From assembly GCA_946056455.1 (NCBI GenBank), contig CAMGJS010000060.1:1-6234 (forward strand): a stretch of DNA of 6,234 nt, given 5' to 3'. A model generated the notes under the pieces. It made no database searches, was not told the origin of the DNA, and saw only the letters and a list, made by a program, of their open reading frames with translations. Source of the stretch: an uncultured Clostridia bacterium (GTDB taxonomy: Bacteria > Bacillota > Clostridia > Oscillospirales > Ruminococcaceae). This document shows positions 1 through 6,234 of this stretch, piece by piece. Position numbers and translations under genes: made by a program. The first letter of the stretch is position 1, and every line of letters starts with the position of its first letter.

Positions 1-1043
1 TAAAGCCACTTTCTCAGGGCGACCTTATCGACTACACCTTAAACAGCACATCAAGCTCGATGGACGCATCAAACACCACGGAGCAGGCTGTCACATCTGC
101 TATTATGAATGTCGTTGACGACAAGGTGATAAAGGCGGCTGTTATCAAGGACAAATCATACTTCTATATCAACAGCCTGACGGAAATGATGATAGCAAAC
201 GGCTATGAGATTGAGGAAATAGACCCCACTCTCGGCGAAATCCCCTCGGACGCTTCAATGGTAATCCTTAATACTCCCGTTTCCGACCTTTCTCCCGATA
301 TGGCGGACAAAATCGAAAAGTTCCTTTATAACGACGGAAAATACGGCAAGACCTTCTTCTACATCGGCTCATACAAGCAGGGCGAGATGACAAACCTCAA
401 CAACCTCCTTGCAGGCTACGGCTTGAAGGTCACAACGGGAAGAGTTTTAGACCTTGACACAAGCAACCTTATGTCAACGGGCACTTCTTACGCTATCCGC
501 TCGTTTGAATACAACAGCAGATTTTCTGAAAATCTTCAGAACAAGAACCTGCCCGTGCTTATGCCCACGCCTTCTCCCATTGAGATTTTGTGGGATTTAA
601 AGGACACAAGAGAAACTCAGGTACTTCTCTCAACAGCTGAAACGGGCGTTGTTATCCCTGCCGACGCAGACACTTCTACCCTTGACCCGATGACTCTTGA
701 CAGAAAGAAACAGCCCGTTATGGCTGTGGGCTCAAAGTATGATTCAATGAACGCAAATTCAAGGTCGGGAAGCCATATCTTAGTGCTTACCTCGCCCGAG
801 ATGCTTATGTCGCCCTATTTTGAGTATACTACTCTTAATAACGCCGAGTATATCTTCAACGCGATAAACCAGCTCAACGGCAAGGAGCAGTCGATAGTGA
901 TAGCTCCCAAGAGCCTTGTCAACGATATGCTTGAAGCTACAGACAAGCAGACAAGATTTATGTCGGTAATAGCGACAGTTCTTATCCCCCTTGCAATAGC
1001 AGTAACGGGAACGGTCGTTTATATCAGGAGGAAACATAAGTAA
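1..1043 (+). CDS. GldG-family ABC transporter accessory protein (C-terminal part, gene continues upstream)
   Basis: The reading frame is open from the first complete codon at position 3, before the first in-frame ATG at 60, so the gene starts outside the window and 346 C-terminal residues are visible. The pattern fits the GldG family (ABC-type uncharacterised transport system, Pfam PF09822 type). There is a segment predicting a Rossmann-like extracytoplasmic domain with an 'IPSDASMVILNTP' strand and turn, then 'LSPDMADKIEKFL', a 'NLNNLLAGYGLKV' helix followed by a G-x-V-x-D turn, and a final hydrophobic helix in the last 28 residues ending in the basic tail RRKHK. This predicts a membrane-anchored protein with its large domain outside the cell. 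In Flavobacterium, GldG works with GldA and GldF in gliding; in Firmicutes, homologues sit in ABC-2 cassettes of unknown substrate. The next gene, a DUF4340 protein, overlaps by one base, so the two are co-translated. The ATPase and permease are expected upstream but are not seen here. Confidence 0.85.
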   Translation, partial: KPLSQGDLIDYTLNSTSSSMDASNTTEQAVTSAIMNVVDDKVIKAAVIKDKSYFYINSLTEMMIANGYEIEEIDPTLGEIPSDASMVILNTPVSDLSPDMADKIEKFLYNDGKYGKTFFYIGSYKQGEMTNLNNLLAGYGLKVTTGRVLDLDTSNLMSTGTSYAIRSFEYNSRFSENLQNKNLPVLMPTPSPIEILWDLKDTRETQVLLSTAETGVVIPADADTSTLDPMTLDRKKQPVMAVGSKYDSMNANSRSGSHILVLTSPEMLMSPYFEYTTLNNAEYIFNAINQLNGKEQSIVIAPKSLVNDMLEATDKQTRFMSVIATVLIPLAIAVTGTVVYIRRKHK

Positions 1044-4000
1044 TGGGTGCAAATACCAAAAAAACGCTTATTGCAATAGCCGCGGCGATAGTAATTCTCT
1101 TAGCGGCGCTCATAGTTCTTTTTGTGACAGAGCCGAAAGAGGACGCCGAAAGCTCACAGAGCACAACTACCGCCGCCGAGGTGACTTCAAGGCTTTTGTA
1201 TGAAAAATCGCCCGACAGTATCACCGAGCTTAAAGTGAAAAACGAAAAGGGCGAATTTCAGATAAAGAGAAATTCATCGGGCAGGCTTATAGTGACAGGT
1301 CTTGAAGATGTAGAACTTTACGACGCTTATATCACTGCACTTGTTGAAAGAGCGTCAAGCCTTGTTTCTCAGAATGTCATTGAAGAAAATGCGTCGGACC
1401 TTAGTAAATACGGTCTTAAAAACCCGACTGCAAAGGTTTCAATAACCTTTAAAAACGGCGATAAGAAAATCCTTTGCATAGGAAACGATATTCCCAAAGC
1501 GGACTATGAAAGCGTGTACTTCTGCTTTGAGGGAGAAAAGACAGTTCATACCGTTTCAAAGTCTCCGTTGACATTATTTCTGGGTATCGCTAAGGAAAAC
1601 CTTATAAGCCCCGTTGTCACAAAAACTCCCCAAAGGGACGAAAACAACCAGCTTCCCACAGTAAGACAGCTTAAAATCGAAAGACGGGATTTCCCCTATA
1701 CAATATCAATGGACTATGACGAGGCGCAGGAAACATTTGTCCTCACAGAGCCCGTTGACTTAAAGCTCACAGAAACCATAAAGTATATTCTCCCCAACGG
1801 TCTTTACGGCATAACGGCAATATCGGCGGTGCGCTATCCCGTTGAGGAAAAAGACCTTGTTACAGCAGGGCTTGACGAACCTCTTGCAGTTATCTCAATG
1901 CAGAGCGACGCAGGAGAAGAAACGCTCTATATCGGCAACAAGGCGGTTTCTGATAACGGAACGGAAAGCTATCTTGCTATGGTAAAGGGCAAGGAGAATA
2001 TAATCTATTCAATAAGCTCAGATGTTCTGCCCTGGATGAAGATAGATGTTTCGGATATTACAGTAGGATATGTTTACAAAGCTGTTGCGGATACCACGGA
2101 CGAAATCACCATAAAGACAAGAACCCGTCAGGATAAGATAACAAAGAGCGGAAAGCTGTCGGAAGAAACCTTCACGGCAACTATGAACGGCAAGGAAATG
2201 TCCGTTGACCAGTTCAGAAATATCTTCAAATATCTTTTCAATTTCAGATACGAGCGTATTGCAACGGACGACTCGGTTATCGGCGGACTTACACCCTATG
2301 CTTCGATAACTGTAAAGTCCTCGGGCAATGTAAGAGAAACCCTTGAATTCTATGATGTGGGCAACAAGGAGTCTGTTGTCACATATAACGGCAAGGTTTC
2401 ATTCTATTGCAGAACGGCTTATGTGGATGTGCTTGAAAAGAACCTTAAACTTCTTGAAGAGGGCAACGAGCTTGTTATGACCTGGTAAAAAGGCTCTTGC
2501 TTTAATGTGATAAATATGTTACAATTTTATCATAGTAATTTTATAAAGGAGGAAAATAAATGGCAGACACAAAAACTACCGATATATTCTCATACAAAGG
2601 CTTTCCTCTTGTGAGAAACAAAGATACCATATACTACGGCAATATGTCCGATGACTATGTTGTTATGATACAGATAACCGAAAAGAAAAAGGTCGGTAAC
2701 ATTGAAGTGGCTTCAAAATTAAAGCTCTATAAAATGTCCACCGATGAAACAAAGAACCCTCTTGAAAGAATAGCAAAGACAAGCGAAAAAGACGGTCTTT
2801 ATTCCGCGCTTGACATCGCTTATGTCTGGCTTTCAAGGGCGCAGACAGCGTAATCGGCAAAAGTATCAAGATAAGGGTATCATAAGGATACCCTTATTTT
2901 TTGCCTTTGCCACAGCAATTCAAGGAGAAAGAAATGAAGAAAAAACTTGATACAGAAATTTTCAAGAAAGCGCTTGCGCTTTCGGTGCCGATGATGATAC
3001 AGAACGGCATCACAAACGCGGTGGGACTTGTGGACAATGTTATGGTTGGCAGTCTTGGAACAGAGCCTGTCACCGCAGTTTCGATAATATGCCAGCTTAT
3101 ATTCGTATTCAACCTTGCAATATTTGGGGGAATATCGGGCCCCGGGATATATGCCGCGCAATACTTCGGACAAAAAAATGAAGAGGGCTTTAAAAACACC
3201 TTCCGAATGAAAATATGGATATGCCTTGTCACTCTTGCGGCGGGAATACTCATCTTTAACTTCGGCAATGAATTTCTGATAAACCTTTATCTTCGGGGAG
3301 AAAGCAAAAATGTTGACCCTGTGCTCACAATGAGCCTTGCAAAAGAATATCTTTCCGTTATGGTGTGGGGACTTCCCTTCTTTGCCATAACGCAGGTATA
3401 TGCAAGCAGCTTGCGTGAAAGCGGAAAGAGCGTTATGCCTATGGTCGCAGGACTTGTTTCCGTTGTTGTAGATATTGTTTTCAACTATCTTTTGATATAC
3501 GGCAAATTCGGCTTCCCAAAAATGGGAGTAAAGGGTGCGGCTGTCGCAACGGTTATGGCAAGAGTTGTGGAAATGCTTGTTATCATAACAGCGGTGACAA
3601 TTAAGCAGGAAAAGCTGCTCAAAGGAGTTTACAAAACCTTGCTTGTCCCCTCAAAAACTGCTCTTGAAATACTCAAAAAAGGCTTGCCGATATTTTTAAA
3701 CGAATTTTTATGGGCTGGCGGAGTTGCCGCTCTTACGCAGACTTATTCAATAAGAGGACTTGACATTGTTTCGGGGCTTAATATCTCAAACGCTATCTGC
3801 AACCTTTTTAATGTTGTAATAGTAGCGTCAGGCTCTGCAATAGGAATTTTAACGGGGCAGACCTTGGGAGCATTGCAGTTTAAAAAAGCTGAAAAGGACG
3901 CTTTTGCGCTCACCGTTTTCAATACGATAATCTGCACCGTTGTGGGAATATTGCTTATCTCCGTTTCGGGAGTGTTCCCCCTTTTATACGACACTACGGA

Positions 4001-6234
4001 CGAAATAAGAAGGTTCGGCGGATATTTTATTGCAATAACCGCATTCTTCTTCCCCATTCAGGGGATACTCAATTCCCTCTATTTCACCTTGCGTTCAGGC
4101 GGAAAAACACTTGTCACCTTTGCTTTTGACAGCTGTTTTTCCTGGGTAATATCCGTTCCCTTGGCGGCGATACTTTGTTATTTTACTTCGCTTGACATCT
4201 TTGCTATCTATATCATCGTTCAGTCGGCGGATATTATAAAAGTAATCATCGGAGCAATTCTTATTAAAAAGGGACTATGGATAAGCAATATTGTTGCAAA
4301 AGAGCAGTAGCATAAAAAATAAAGGGTATCTTTATGATACCCTTATTTTTATGAGCTTATATTCTTCAGATTATATGTTATCTTTGCCGTGATACGAGGA
4401 TTATCACGCTTGAAGCGCTTTGTTATTCTCTTCATTATCATATTGATATTTTCCTCAGTGGCGGACGCTATCAGCACGGCGTACTGCGAAAGGCTCACCC
4501 TTGTGAAAACATCACTGCTACGAAGAGAAAAGGTTATGCAGTCGATAAGCTTATCCATAACGGTGGATAGCTTTTTGCTGCCAAGCTCACCGCCGTTTTC
4601 GTCCGTTATGCTTAAAACGCAGAGGTGAACTGTTCTTCCGTCACGGGAGGAGGCTTTCTTTTCAAGCTTGTAGATATATTTGAAAAATTCGTATTCGCAG
4701 TAGAACGCTCCCACCACATCGCTGTCCTCGTTCAAAAGAGCGGTTATCCTGTCAAAATCCAGCGCCATATCGTGACAATCGTATACTGTTTCTTTATACA
4801 GCTGTAAAAATTCTTCGGACGGATTTACGCCAAGCTTATTATAAAAAATATCAACAGCACGGTGATAAAGCTCTCTTGCGGATTTTTTGTCGCCCTGCTC
4901 AGAAAGCGCCTTTATCTTCATTGTATATATGTATTCGTCGTACTGGTCGATGATTAAAGCACTTCTGCAAAGAGAAATTACCTCGGCATACTCGCCGTGT
5001 TCAAAAAGCAGGTCCAGCGCTAAATATATCGCCTTGATATACATTGAATGATAATATGAGACAACGGGCACAGCCCAGCTTTCAGCGCTCTGGGACGGGA
5101 GAAAATCACCCTTATAAAGCTTTGCCGCACGCAGGATAAGGTCTACTCTTGAACGGTAATCGGAGTTTGAATGAAAAGCCTCGTTGCAAAGCTTTTCAAA
5201 TTCGTCGGCGTCGATATAGCAGTCAAGCTTCGTGTTCCAGGTATATCCGCCGGGGCAGTTTACTATCATTTCTTTTCCGCAGGAAAGAGAAAGCTCGTCA
5301 AGCACCTCTCTCAATCTGCAAAGCTGAGTTTTAAGAGCAGAAGCAGGGTTTGAGCTGTCGTCGTATAAAAGGTCGATAAGCTCGTTCTGCTGAATTTCTT
5401 TTCCCCTGAATGTGATTATGTATTCAAGCAGCGTCCACATATTTTTTGAACGGCGGCAGGTCTCGTCGATTTTTTTGTCCCCGACAGTTATCGAAAAACT
5501 GCCGAACATCGTTATTTTTATTTCTTCCATAGTGTACGCCCCTTTCTGCTTGGCAATAATGCACAAATCATATAACCTCGTTTTGTTAAAATAACAGAAT
5601 ATATCAAATATTATCAATAGCCTTGACAAATGTAACCGATATGTAACCCCCAGGGAGCATAATATAGGCATAACAAACACAAAGTTGATACCTGCCAGAT
5701 TGATTTAATGTGTTAATACCGAAACAATGTCGGTTCCGGGGCCCCTCCCGTAGCCGATATTGTTTTACACAAAAGCCATAGTATTTGCCATCATATATGA
5801 ATTGAGGTTACTCCGACACAGTCGAGTAACCTCTTTTCATTATCTGCGTTTAATTTTTACTGCAAAAGCTGTAATGCGGCGTCGGGCGCAATATTAGCCT
5901 GAACCGCAAGAGTATTTTCGGGTTTTTCTGTTGCGGCGGCTTTAAGGCTCTTCATAAGCTTTACAGCGTCTTCTTTTGAGTTTATTCTGCTGCTTGCCGC
6001 TTCTCTGTTAGCCGAAGCTATCTGAGATTTGAATTCTGCCTTGTCGGCGGATTTTTTATCTACAAATTTTATTCCCGCAGAGGTGCTTTCCATCTTTTCG
6101 GACTTTTCAGGCTTTTCGGAGCCTTTTGCTCCCCTTATGGTAGTGTTAAGAACTTCGCCCGATGTAATCTGGTCAATTGCCATAAAAATACCTCCCTTGC
6201 ATATTAAAGAAAGAAAAATCTTTCAGTTACATTC

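Overview
The window looks like a moderate-GC chromosomal segment of a Gram-positive Clostridia bacterium, most likely a gut member of the Oscillospiraceae/Ruminococcaceae. I infer this from the strong AGGAGG-type ribosome binding sites, the AT-rich intergenic regions, the GldG/DUF4340 gene pair, the clostridial-style MATE pump and the BTAD-type regulator. The genus cannot be fixed from the sequence alone.

Layout: positions 1-2488 (+) hold the end of an ABC-transporter-associated operon. It contains the C-terminal part of a GldG-family protein, cut by the left edge, overlapping by one base a membrane-anchored DUF4340 protein. A good promoter (2497-2525) then drives a 97-aa conserved-looking protein of unknown function (2560-2853), closed by a terminator (2871-2902). 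A MATE-family multidrug/cation antiporter follows (2934-4310) with no visible promoter of its own. A bidirectional terminator (4314-4350) separates it from a convergent regulator gene. The two terminators bracketing the MATE gene are near copies of each other in inverted orientation.

The right third is the most unusual part. A minus-strand gene (5530-4349) encodes a SARP/AfsR-like regulator: winged helix, BTAD/TPR domain and a C-terminal domain resembling a GGDEF fold without its catalytic motif. The 326-nt gene-free region upstream (5531-5856) is not empty. It carries two perfect 8-bp direct repeats with an 11-bp period, the classical SARP-site geometry, 9 bp before a -10-like hexamer reading rightward. 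Downstream of that lie a long GC-topped hairpin (5721-5766) and a terminator-like hairpin with a U run (5804-5837). Together these suggest an undescribed small RNA of about 170 nt, divergent from the regulator and possibly controlled by it.

Further right, a minus-strand gene (6183-5857) encodes a 108-aa protein whose last ~45 residues resemble the C-terminal D0 segment of flagellin, with the spacing between landmarks preserved. One more copy of the heptamer ATGTAAC lies upstream of it. The regulator, RNA and flagellin-tail protein may form one regulatory unit, but that is inference from arrangement only.
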